DNA of 64,000 nt. Source: Halichondria panicea (Eukaryota > Porifera > Demospongiae > Suberitida > Halichondriidae). Of this stretch, positions 1 through 10,275 are shown in pieces. The translations under genes and the position numbers were made by a program. The notes under the pieces were generated by a model, which was not told where the DNA came from, did no database searches, and saw only the letters and a program-made list of their open reading frames with translations. The DNA lies in the NCBI RefSeq assembly GCF_963675165.1, contig NC_087393.1:4407502-4471501 (forward strand). The letters are read 5' to 3'. Numbering within the stretch: the first letter of the stretch is position 1; each line of letters starts with the position of its first letter.

Positions 1-86
1 ATCCAAGGATCATAATAACAACATAGCTCCTACCGATATAAGCTAGGCCATGCATCAACGGTTAGCTAAACTGCAGATCTACTTAC

Positions 87-627
87 CGTCGCAATAGGAC
101 AGCTGCTGAGTCTGCTTTGGTCTGCAATTGGCCCTGTTGGAGCGAAGACTCCAACACGAGTGGTATCATCGCTCACCAGCCTTGCTTGCACAAAGAATCC
201 TCTGAAAGTGGTTGTTCCATTAGTAGTGTTAGTGATCCCCACTACAAAAAGAAAAAGCAAAAGTGGAAGCTTTTTTCAGGTACCTACACCATGAACAGCC
301 TGCAGCGCTGTACCATACTGCATGCAAACTTGCATTAAGTTCACTATTAATACAATTCACAAGTAGAACAGAACTTTCAGTGCATGAGATCCTCAACTTA
401 CAAGTGTAGGTCCTTCCAGGGTAGTACGTAAAAGAGCTGTCATTAGCATTATAGAAGGGCATGAGACTAATGGTGTAGGGGACATCACTGGTCTGTGGCT
501 GGGCTCCATGTGCAGTTGGGTTGGGGGAGAGGCTATCACAGGCACCAGCAGGTGCACCAAGCATGTTACCCTCCACAAGCAGTCCTATGGAGGACATCAC
601 CAAGGAGACACAGATAAGCAGCTTCAT
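87..627 (-). CDS. Reeler-domain secreted protein A (partial; exons 1-2)
   Basis: Exon 1 is 402-627 (ATG at 627) and exon 2 is 87-241. The remaining exons lie beyond the left edge. Residues 1-20 form a signal peptide (MKLLICVSLVMSSIGLLVEG). A Reeler start follows: GAPAGAC, then PYTISL and a YYPGRTYT block, and exon 2 has FRGFFVQAR and the conserved LSSCP. Donor GTAAGT and acceptor TTTTTGTAG give matching phases (226 + 155 nt). Reeler domains occur in reelin, F-spondin, FRRS1 and insect haemolymph defence proteins; function here is inferred as secreted or surface recognition. A 5'UTR intron is likely, with an acceptor just upstream of the ATG and a donor at about 798. Copies B and C are about 85-90% alike by eye. 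Confidence 0.85.
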
Positions 628-798
628 TCTCACAACAGGCTATTGAGATCAATCTGCAAAGGAAAGAGCAAAGATAGGAACATTTTTCACCAAAACACAT
701 TTTAAATTGAGAGAGCTAGATCTACACTTCCTACTGTAAATACAGTAACTTATACATGTGGCTATAATTATGCTTGGTCTATGCATGTAGATACTCAC

Positions 799-900
799 CT
801 AAAATGCAATACAACAGAAGCTCTTTACTCGCTAGCACTCAGTCTGGTTTGCACAGAAGTAATGAAGATTTGCAGGTGGCCCTTCCTTATAAGAGCATGC
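799..900 (-). promoter_or_regulatory. Core promoter and 5'UTR exon of Reeler gene A
   Basis: A GTGAGT donor ends an untranslated exon at 799. A TATA-like CTTATAAGG element (minus strand, about 888-896) lies some 95 bp upstream of that donor. The same block, with TATA, a CAGCTGCAGTTATGTCAC-type upstream motif and the UTR exon, recurs near 13,505-13,620 upstream of gene B and near 20,872-20,990 upstream of gene C. Conservation among paralogues supports a promoter. The start site itself is not visible. Confidence 0.5.
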
Positions 901-949
901 CCTTAGCTTAGCCAGCTGCAGTTATGTCACACCATGCATGCATGTCGTC

Positions 950-1042
950 AGAGGAGGTCCGACAGGCGCGGGCGCGCAGCTCAAGTATAATTAGCCTCTG
1001 ATTACTCTCAGCAAAAACCCGCGCCTGTCGTACCTCCTCTGC
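950..1042. repeat. Foldback element with GC-rich arms
   Basis: The arms GAGGAGGTCCGACAGGCGCG and CGCGCCTGTCGTACCTCCTC are inverted around a 45-bp centre. The GC content contrasts with the AT-rich surroundings. It is probably a short MITE or foldback. Confidence 0.6.
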
Positions 1043-1471
1043 ATGCATGTACAACAGTACATGTAGATCTAGTCTATAGATCTAATTATACAGGATACAG
1101 AGTCATACATGTACACAGCATGCACAAACTAGACTGAGTAGATCTAGCTACGTAGATCTAGATCTACAGCACATGATTGCATATTAGCAACTAAATGTGC
1201 AGTATTTACAAAACACACACTGATTGTACTAATTATGAAACCATGCAAAGGTGGTATATACAGTGATTGATAAACTGAATCGAGTCGAAATGAGGCTATT
1301 CCTTCTATATGAACCCTAATTACAGCGCCACAATAGGATTTTCCAGTGGCACACAAATAGAACAAGAAAAACACAAACACAGTATCAACTGAAGCTACCG
1401 TACCAGATGCACACGGCTACTCATCTACATGTTCACAGTTCATCTAATTACGTAGTGACACTCTACTCAAT

Positions 1472-1830
1472 TCACCATCCTTCAAACCATTGTATAGCCT
1501 CGGACTAACTCGACAGACTGATAGATCCCATGCACAATGGGTGCTTCTTGCCCTTGAAACGAACAAGTGCACTCCACTCTATCTGCAAATTAAAGTAAGT
1601 AATATCATGTATACATTATAATCAGCACAGCCAATTAACAAACATACTATACTGAGCCTCATTCCCAGGCCGATTTCTTTAATAGAACGAAGGTGACCTA
1701 TCATCAGTTATAATTTTTAGAGACAACTCGGCCTGGGAATGAGGCTACAAATATGCATGCTCACCATTTTGGTCTAGACACAATTCCTGGCTGTGATCTT
1801 GTTCTGCCTAATAGTCTTTGCCATTTTCAT
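1472..1830 (-). pseudogene. Frameshifted copy of the 54-residue Cys-rich gene
   Basis: This aligns with the intact two-exon gene at 14,401-14,721. Exon 1 (1765-1830) starts ATGAAAATGGC and keeps the GTGAGC donor, but it is 2 nt longer than the intact copy and stops before the splice site. Exon 2 (ending at 1582 after a TTTGCAG acceptor) has a 2-nt deletion in the CTCIC region. Both lesions destroy the reading frame. It sits upstream of Reeler gene A just as the intact copy sits upstream of B, so it arrived with the segmental duplication. Confidence 0.6.
1652..1747. repeat. TAGCCTCR foldback element
   Basis: Arms GAGCCTCATTCCCAGGCCGA and TCGGCCTGGGAATGAGGCTA flank about 50 bp. The same arm sequence recurs near 3,060, 13,741, 14,620, 15,810, 15,900, 48,545 and 48,660, so this is a dispersed foldback family. 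Confidence 0.7.
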
Positions 1831-2308
1831 GAGCAGCTTTATATATAGAGTTGCACTCCGTATATACTGTCGATCTATATAGGATTATAATTATAAACGT
1901 AGACTCTATAATTACGCCTTTTCGCATAAAACACCCTATAATTATTCGTGGGCACATGACTCACTTCATTGACCTAACATAATTATATGCAAACTTTGCA
2001 ACATAATTATTTGTTGTAATTTGATCTGAGCAGAGCACAAAATAATCAATGCACTTTTTATTCAATGACCCTTCAATGAGGTCCTTGAACAACATTATGA
2101 GTTTCAAATGTCACCATGCACAGGGACCTGGCATGGAGTTGGGTACTCTGTATACTAAGACAAGTTAATATATATAGCGCATTAACATAGCTATAGTGAC
2201 TGTTAGTACAATGCAACGATAATTATGTTATTGTCCACTACATCACAATTTATGGCAGTAAACCTCCGAGGCCAAGGATTGGTTTACATACGTATAAATA
2301 TAATTATA

Positions 2309-2471
2309 CTGGAGTTTGCAGAATCTTTGCAACACATGAATAAAAGTGTGAGCATGCACTAATGTGTTCCTTGTATGGAAAATGCTCACAAAACAGACCA
2401 CACTGTGTACACATAATTATTCCATAAGGAACGCATAACGCTCTATACGCAAAAATTCTGCAAACTCTAGT
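2309..2471. repeat. MITE with TGGAGTTTGCAGAAT arms (copy 1)
   Basis: Arms CTGGAGTTTGCAGAATCTTT and an ATTCTGCAAACTCTAG end are inverted. A second copy is at 17,141-17,316. Flanking sequence (down to the TACGTAATATTTATATC block) is also shared, so the pair reflects segmental duplication of the interval. Confidence 0.6.
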
Positions 2472-2631
2472 AGGTTTATAAAATGTGTGGTGATGTACAT
2501 TACGTAATATTTATATCGCACTAAGTGCTTTAATGTGTGCTCATTAGCTAGCTAAGTATGCTAAGTATGCTAAGTGTGTGTAATAACTTAGAGTGTTTTT
2601 ATAGTTGTGTGCTTATGTGTGTTTCTGGGGT

Positions 2632-2745
2632 GGTGATAAAACAGGGAATGAGAAATGAGGAAATGAGAAATAAGAAATGGAAATGAGGAAATAAGAAATA
2701 GAAAATGAGGAAATGAAGAAATAAGAAATAGAAAATGAAATAATT
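2632..2745. repeat. GAAATGAGG/GAAATAAG low-complexity tract
   Basis: Purine-rich imperfect repeats of GAAATGAG and GAAATAAG. A complementary tract lies at 3,812-3,888. Short hydrophobic reading frames across it are artefacts of the repeat. Confidence 0.7.
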
Positions 2746-2912
2746 TATGGTTATGATCATCACCATGGGCATTAATTTTCATACACAAATTATGACATTG
2801 TTATAATAATATAATAGATGCACAAAAGTAATGACTGATATATATCAGCCAAGAAGCTAGTAGGTGACTAAGTATTTCAAATATATATAGTAGCACCGAG
2901 AAGTTTCATGTA

Positions 2913-3126
2913 CAGGGGCGTAGCTACCATTGTTTCCTGGTTGCCCAGAAACCCCCCCAGGAGCTGCTGAAAATTGGGCAGGGCTCCCTATAATTGAAAT
3001 CATGCAGCCCTGCCCATCTTTTCACACGTGGCTGCAAATCAATAATCAGAGCAGCACCTAGCCTCGATCCCAGGCCGCTGATTTTTCTGAAGAAACCCCT
3101 GTCTCAAAAGTCTGGCTACGCCCCTG
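2913..3126. mobile_element. MITE, CAGGGGCG family, TSD ATGTA
   Basis: Ends CAGGGGCGTAGC and GGCTACGCCCCTG are inverted. The 5-bp direct repeat ATGTA is at 2908-2912 and 3127-3131. Length 214 bp, no coding capacity. Same TIR type and 5-bp target duplication as the elements at 18,972, 24,569, 49,810 and 55,108. Confidence 0.8.
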
Positions 3127-3131
3127 ATGTA

Positions 3132-5361
3132 TATAATTATAGGCACCTCCACACAGTACAGGTTGTCACACACATTGTAGGAATTAAATTTTACCATCGC
3201 TTCAGATGGCACAGTGGGCTTTCTTCATTAGCATCAGCCTTCACTATAGGCATTGCTTGTGAGAATGGTAATGGGAATTGCTTTCTTCACCCTGTAGTGA
3301 GATTGGATATGATACCAGTACAGTGTACTAATGTCATTACTTCCTGCAGCTTTACGACATGACTGGCAGATTAGAAATTGCTTGGTTTGACCATAGATTG
3401 AAGAGTTAACAGTTTTGGAAGTTTCTTTGCTGTTGCTTACATGTAGATGTTGACATTGAGTCCAGTCCATTGACTATCACTTGCCTACCGGATTGTGAAA
3501 TCGGTGAATGTATATTGCCAGTATATATAGCCACGCATATAGGTAAATTGTCTGGGACTGTGGGACTGTAGGACAGTACATGTAAGTACCGTTACGTAGG
3601 TACGTAGATCTGATGTCTGAACCATGCCAGTCGTACATGGCACACAAGTAGATAGAGGTAGAGTGTCACACCGTGTACCAGCTGACAGAGGAACATAAGT
3701 TAGTATGCCTGTATGGTGGCAGAGCACCGGGAGGTACCTGCATGTATAGCTCAGTATAGATGCTAGCTTCGTCTTCAGACTTGCTCTGCCTGCGCTTAAC
3801 AGCTTGTTTCTCATTTCTCGTTCTCATTCCTCATTTCCTATTTCTTATTTCCTCATTTCTCATTTCCTCATTTCTCATTCCTTGTTTTATCACCACCCGT
3901 GTTTCTGTTAGTCTACTAAGGAAAGTTCACACAACATGTGATAAAAATAATGGCAAAATTTACCGGAATTTATGTTTATGTCCACTTTTCCGTACCTCTC
4001 TTTGGCTTATAATTTGTCTTGGGTATATCTTGTAGTCAAGTGAGTACTGGAATGGGCACCCTTATTTGACTAAACAAAGTCTTATTTTGGTCTACACGTA
4101 TATTATTTGTATCAGATTGACGTATATACGTACATGTATATACTGTCATACGTTATATGTTACTACCGTCTTGTTTACCCATGGGTGATATACACTATAG
4201 GGTTGGAGAATGAATTCTTAAAGTACCTGCATGGACGACTGGGACACTGGGAAAAATCGTTTTCTAGCCGTAAGGAGCTTAAGTGCACTGGCTGCAACAA
4301 GATGCTGTAGTGATGCCACAAGGACTGCAAGTTCACAGTCAGGTATATACGTATTATATTGTAAACCTAAACTCCCCTCGTCCGTTTGCAGTAAAATCAT
4401 GCATTCATTGACATGGTAAAGCACCAGGTGGTTCACCCTCCCTGACGCAAGTGCCTTTCTGAGTGAGAGAATCGGCTAGAACCCTCTCAAAGTAATTATT
4501 GTGTTTAAAACGCGTATAGTATATAAATCAGCTACTAACACTAGAGTATGTCTTAGGTAAATAGCTAGTTCAGCTAACAAGTTAGTGCTGAGCTCAACTG
4601 GAGCTTCAAGTAAGCGTTAGTAGAGGGGGGTGCTTAAGCACTCAAAGTACCTCGATCCCCCCCTGCATGGCTGTTAGTATGCCTCGAGGCGTAGCCGGCG
4701 CACGAGCGATACGGTAAAGCTGACTGTGTGTGCGTGTGTTCCAGCTGTAACTTGCTCAACGGTTTCAATGCGACAAAACCTAACAGCTAGCCTTCTATAG
4801 CCTGTTCTCGATTTTGCTTTCTCGCTAGTTTGACTCACAGTGAAACTCTGGTCCTGCTTCTACATTGTAGAGTCCATGAAGATCAATAGACTTTGTTTCC
4901 ATAAATAAGCTCCTCTGCGTTTATTGTCAACAATTGCAAGCAGCAACAATACTACATTATTAAAAGCAAACTAATATTACAACACTCTCCTGATAGTTTT
5001 TGAGCAAAGCAGCACATGCAGCGCAGCTTGCATCATTGTAGTTTTGTGTTTCAATGAGTAACGCCCCCTCCCCACAGGGAATGATTGTGTTATCAGTGTT
5101 TGTGCTATGTACCTTGTAAGATGTCTCATAGGACTGTGTACTACGATAATGGACGATGACATGTCTATTTCACATACTTTGTTATATTGTATAGATCAAC
5201 CAAAGAGATTAGTGAGAATTAAGAGTTCATTAGGAAGAGTACGCAACTCCAATAGACTGTCAAAAGGCATTCCGTTTGATCCACGTCACTGTTGTAACCG
5301 CAACTAGCAGGAAAGGCAAAATTAGTAGCTATGTTATTCATTGCCTTTCCTTTAGCAGTTG
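3132..5361. other. Gene-free interval
   Basis: No exon with convincing splice context or protein similarity on either strand. It holds low-complexity tracts and scattered short reading frames. The interval lies between the upstream region of Reeler A and the 3' side of Reeler B. Confidence 0.5.
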
Positions 5362-5597
5362 TACCGTATAGCGCAAAATTTTCGAGGCCCTTATATGTTG
5401 TGGAATGACCTCTAAAAGCATTTCCATTTCGTTGCACAATGTTCGTGGAATGACTGCTTACCGGAAGCCATGCCTTTTAATCTTTGCACGTTATAGCAGA
5501 TAATTAAAAAACAATTTTCCTGGATTTAATTTTCGTGTAGGATTGCTAACCCACGAAATTCGAGAAACTTAAGCCCCTCGAAAATTTCGCGCTATAC
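5362..5597. mobile_element. MITE, GTATAGCG/TTTTCG family
   Basis: Starts TACCGTATAGCGCAAAATTT and ends CGAAAATTTCGCGCTATAC as inverted termini. An internal GCTTACCGGAAGCCATGCC motif is shared with copies at 9,841, 18,257 and 33,042. Non-coding. Confidence 0.7.
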
Positions 5598-5799
5598 TGA
5601 ATAACATTAGTGATAATTGTCACAATCATCACTATGTAATTCATTGCAAATCTGATTTCACAGTTTATACAACAGCATGTGGTTGTGACGTATATAGGTT
5701 GGAAGAAATGCCTACTACGGTTTAGGTGGAGTTGCGAACTCTTGGTGAGATTTATATTTTTTGTGAACATTCTGAATATTCTTCAATTTAATATACAGT

Positions 5800-5826
5800 G
5801 GAACCTCTTATAACGGACTTTCTAAA
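5800..5826 (+). repeat. pogo/Tigger-like terminal motif
   Basis: CAGTGGAACCTCTTATAACG resembles the terminal repeats of pogo/Tigger elements (CAGT followed by an ACCTCGTTATAACG-like core). No partner terminus is visible nearby, so it is a solo end or relic. A similar motif is at 12,013. Confidence 0.4.
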
Positions 5827-5938
5827 TTGTGTTTTAGCGGAAGCGTGCCTTGTACCAACTATCTACCGTACTTCTTCTAAAAGATGCCCCCTTCTACCAT
5901 TACCTATTTCTTGTTTTGCATGCATGCATATACAGCAG

Positions 5939-6060
5939 CAGTGGCGTAGGCAGAGGGGGGATGACGGGGCTAGAGCCTCCCCTTTTGTACTCCATCAACT
6001 CTAACTCAGTGTGATTCACGTGTAGTACTTGATAATGACTGACTCACACCCAATAAAAAG
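5939..6060. repeat. Truncated CAGTGGCG-family MITE
   Basis: Begins CAGTGGCGTAGGCAGAGG and continues with sequence shared with the complete copies at 24,569 and 49,810, including the TCCATCAACTCTAACTCAG region. The right terminus is missing. Confidence 0.5.
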
Positions 6061-7036
6061 GGACATTCCAGTAAAGTTATAGTCTTGTACCAGGTATTGC
6101 TAAAACGTTACGTGTAAGCGTAACTGCTAAAATGGGTATAAACCTTTAAATATAAGTGAGTTACGTTGCACAGACTGAGCACATTTGTTTGTGGTTTATT
6201 ATGCACAGTGTGTAGAAATAGGCCATCAGCTTGGGCTAGCCGGACCACGCCCATCTACAGCTTTGGTTTGTTGATACAGCCTCTTAAATCATAGATAGAC
6301 TAAAAGAGTAATCTGTAGTAAAACCTCGTTACGCCCTATAAACGAGGCTATTTTGCCGGGTAACTCGCTCAAAATAAGAAAGTTGTGTTTCCTCGAGACA
6401 TCATCTCTTTCAACAATTTATAACACGCCCAGTCTATGACCCACGTGTAGTACTAGCTAATGACTGACTGACCACATACAGTTGTTTCAGTGAAGTTAGA
6501 GGCGAACAGCTGCTATTTATAGTCTTGTATTGCTAATTAGTGTAAGCGTGCTGGTTATAACTGCTAAAATAGGTATAGACCTTTAAAAATGAGTGAGTTG
6601 CACAGACTGAGCATGTTTGCTTATGGTATATTGTGCACTGTGTGCATGTAGAAAACTGATAGGCCATGCATTAGCTTGGCTAGCCGGACCACCCCCAACT
6701 CCAGCTTTGGCTTGTTGACACAGCCTTGAGATTAAACCGTGGGTAAAGCGGATGTTACACGAGGGTACTTCCGTTACCAATCCGTCTTCCTCTTCTATCT
6801 ATGATTAAACCGTGGGTAAAACAGATGTTACACGAGGATACTTCCGTTTCCAATCCCTCTTCCTCTTCTGTCTCAGCAGATGCTTACAGTAAAATATATG
6901 TCATAATAATTACATAGGAATACAAGTACTCCAAATATGCACGTAATGTGTCTATGCAAGCACTTAAGGCTTCGTGAGGTTTATTCTAATAAACAGTATC
7001 CACAGTGGCTAAATGACTCTATAGCTGCATCACATC

Positions 7037-8230
7037 ATGCCTAGGTGGTATAATAGAAGAAGAACAAGCTTTAATTGCAGAATTTCATTAAAAGCAGAGG
7101 AAAGAGATCCAAGAAATTTACATTACTGTCAGACGTCAAGGGTACACGTACACAAGGAAGATGATGAATGTATGGATGGTCATGACGGAAGACGACGTTT
7201 CAAGCGATCCTTAGCCCATGAGTTCTACCGGTAGACCAAGACGTAATCACAGGCAGAACCATCTCCGGCAACTGGAAGCCTGGAACAGTATTCAGCAGCA
7301 TATTGTAACTCAGTATGTAGATAGCTTGGCCGTGCGATTTGGACAGCTGCATGTGTGTACTTTGTCCCAACCCAGCACAGAATCGCTGCTGTGACTGTTC
7401 ATTTGCTGCTTTCTATTGTGAAGACTGTTGCCGGATTACCCACTACAATCATTTCTTGCATATGCCTGAAATATGGAAATTAGGTCGATTTGTGCTCGCT
7501 CCTCTCAGTGTCAACATGTACACAAACATGTTGCACATTCATTGTACAGGTTATTCAAGCAGTCACGTAGACTTTCAGTCTTTTGTGCCAGCAAAGAATG
7601 TCCTGCCTGTCCAAAGGTAGGTGTGTTTTATGATTATCACTAATACTGTGTTGTTAGGCAGATGCTTTGGATCCAATGATTATGTCAATAGACGCAAACT
7701 TTCGTCTTTGTCGCCGTATCAATGCTGCTAAAGAAAGCAAAGACACAGCACCTTTGATTTCCCCTTCATTCTTCCTATCCCAGAAGGAAGTTAACTGCTA
7801 CATAACCTCACAAGACCGTCCTACCACTACAGAGGTACGTGCATTTATTTAACACTCCGGATTTTCATTATAATAATACCTACTTACATGTTTTTCATTA
7901 GAGTAGCTGCAGTGACTTCAAAGCTGGTGATGCGTTACACTCTCGATCACGCTATCACTCCCTTGATGAAACTGCATGCTGTGTTAGGATGCCATCTGTA
8001 GACATGACTTCCCCCTTCAAATGTTGAGCCTAAAACATCGGCTTGAGCAGTCACAGTACAGTATCATATATACCTTGCATTTCCACAGGCTAGCGTATAT
8101 GCTGATTTCTACTAGGGTCTATGAGGTGTCTTCTACCTGAACATGTTAACCTATTGTATGACATTGGTTGTAGCTCACTGCATGGAAGGTAATTGTTGAT
8201 TACAACTAGAGTAGACTACCAAATTTCGTC
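7037..8230 (+). pseudogene. Degenerate KDZ (Kyakuja-Dileera-Zisupton) transposase fragment
   Basis: Three exon-like blocks are visible. The first (about 7,339-7,619) has a Cys cluster, CVLCPNPAQNRCCDC then FYCEDCC and H, and ends in CASKECPACPK before a GTAGGT donor. The second (about 7,658-7,833) reads LDPMIMSIDANFRLCRRINA, like the 'ISMDANFRL.RR' signature after the Cys cluster of KDZ transposases. The third (from about 7,903) reads FKAGDALHSRSRYHSLDE, then after a stop and frame change LLYDIGC near 8,150. Stops, frameshifts and the missing C-terminal half mark it as broken. The family call rests on motif recall and needs a profile search. Confidence 0.55.
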
Positions 8231-8883
8231 AGACGTCAATAATCGTCAGCTAAATCTAACTAACTGTACACACCAATAGGTGGCTATGGGACTACTAACC
8301 AGCGAACATTTGGATGGGCCAAGTCGATTCCATGCAGTTGGAGCTGTGAGTCACTAGAACAAAAACTGTCCAATATTTTGGCGAGTGTGATTTATTTCCG
8401 TTTTTGCCAGAACTACACAGCTAGCTTTCTGGGGTAGGTGGGGCTCATTGCTAAGGCGGGAGTACAGGGGGTGGGTGGGCTCATTGCTGACTCAGCATTT
8501 TACTTTCATCAGACACAAACGACTGTAACGACTCTAGCTCAGCTTTGCAAGTTTCACTGATTTTGAAATTGCTCCACCGTGTACTGTACTCTATTTAGAT
8601 TGAGCCTAGTATGCGTCAGTTAGCTCTAGCTGTGTAGTTCTGGCAAAAACGGAAATAGATTACACCTCGCCGAAAATGTGCCCCTAAAAAATCGGATTTT
8701 TCCCTTGATAAAAATTATGAAACATAGCTAGACATAACTAATAATTCACCTTCAGCATTTTTTTGTCATGAGAACATCGTTATGCATAACATTAAAAAAA
8801 TAGACATTAATGCCAATATATAACAGAAGTGAAGTGTACCCCAAATAGAAGTAACTTAAAGGTGTGGGTGTGGGTGTGGTTGT

Positions 8884-9043
8884 ATACCGTATAGCGGGTA
8901 ATTTTTGTGGGCAAGCTGACTACCGGAACGTAGGAATGCTGTGCTTGGCAACTATAGACTAAACCAAATTTTTACTCACGAAAACCACCGTTTCTCAAGT
9001 TGAACGAATTTTTGACCCCACGAAAATGACCCGCTATACAGTA
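8884..9043. mobile_element. MITE, GTATAGCG/TTTTCG family
   Basis: TACCGTATAGCGGGTAATTT at the left end and CACGAAAATGACCCGCTATA at the right end are inverted. About 160 bp, non-coding. Confidence 0.7.
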
Positions 9044-9670
9044 ATGGGGCTATAATTATGTGTGTGGGTGTGTTAATTTCGCATGCGCAGTATGTGTACC
9101 TGCATGCATATGTGCAAGTGTTTCTTTAGACACTATTATCTATTATGCTATAAACTTATTCCTCACATAAATTATCAGGGCCTATACTAATAGTAGTTTC
9201 CACCATGCACCTTAAAATTGTTTTCGGTAGTTGTTTTGAGTTGCAGTTCCTTATCTGTACATGTATTGTACCATGATCGCTCTATCAAAGCAATTTATAC
9301 TGTCAGTCAATCTGAATTTATATTATTATAGCAATAGTCATGCAGTCTAGCTGGTTGCTAGAAGACCAATTTTTTATGCGTCTGAATTTGTTACCGGGAT
9401 CTGAAGGTAGGTATATAATATTAGCCTCGATCCAAAATCTTATTCACAGCCCTGTAATATTCTTATACTCTCTCGCTCTCCATTATAAATCTGTTCAACA
9501 CATTCTTCCACCAATCACTAACGGATCTTCTATATAGTCTCCAGATATGTCAGTTGGCATTATATTAACGTAACTTTCTGTCTTTGTAGGACATGCACAT
9601 CTTCTGTTAACATTATCATGACCTGCAGGGGATGCATGCATTACTTCTTGATTTATGTATGTACCACGGA

Positions 9671-9815
9671 TATATAGTGGGTATATATTTCGCGGATGTT
9701 TAATCACCGAAACATTACTTCAGTACCCCTCGAAATCTGATACACGCTAGTGAAGGATTAATTGGGAAGTTCATACAAAAATGTTGCACCAACGAAAAGT
9801 ACCCGCTATACGGTA
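9671..9815. mobile_element. MITE, GTATAGCG/TTTTCG family
   Basis: TATAGTGGGTATATATTTCG and CGAAAAGTACCCGCTATACG form imperfect inverted termini. Confidence 0.6.
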
Positions 9816-9840
9816 CTCTAAGCATGCAGGGTTAAGGTTA

Positions 9841-10006
9841 TACCATATAGTGCAACATTTTCGCTGTTTCGTGGGGCCGGTAGCAATCATACGAAAATTG
9901 TTCTTTCATTAGATAATATGCAAGATTAATTAAAGGCGTGGCTTCCGGTAAGCATGCAGTCAACCCACGAAATTTAAGTGCTGCTTCGAAAATGTCGCGC
10001 TGTACA
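9841..10006. mobile_element. MITE, GTATAGCG/TTTTCG family, in Reeler B 3' flank
   Basis: TACCATATAGTGCAACATTT at the left and CGAAAATGTCGCGCTGTACA at the right. It contains GGCGTGGCTTCCGGTAAGCA. The region beside the copy at 18,257 (3' flank of gene C) aligns with this flank, so the element predates the B/C duplication. Confidence 0.6.
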
Positions 10007-10275
10007 GCCTATACACTACAGTAGAATCTACAGAAATTATATAGCTATAATTATTACCGTATAGCCTATTACACCAATAAAAGTTCTGCATAATCTGTAA
10101 AAAATTTGTTGGGAAAATGTGCATTATCACAATATGACGTATATTACATGATTGCATGCATGTATACACAGACAATGCGGTAATGATCAACTAATTTGAA
10201 TGTTTAACTATAGTATCGTAATAATGATCACTTGAATATTCAACTACTCAGTTGCAGTATACGTACTACTCCAGT

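Noticed and set aside
1144-1380. 78-codon minus-strand frame in the block conserved among Reeler loci
   Set aside because: The block is also present near 14,050 and 21,080, but the frame and peptide are not conserved, so the DNA is conserved by recent duplication and not as a protein.
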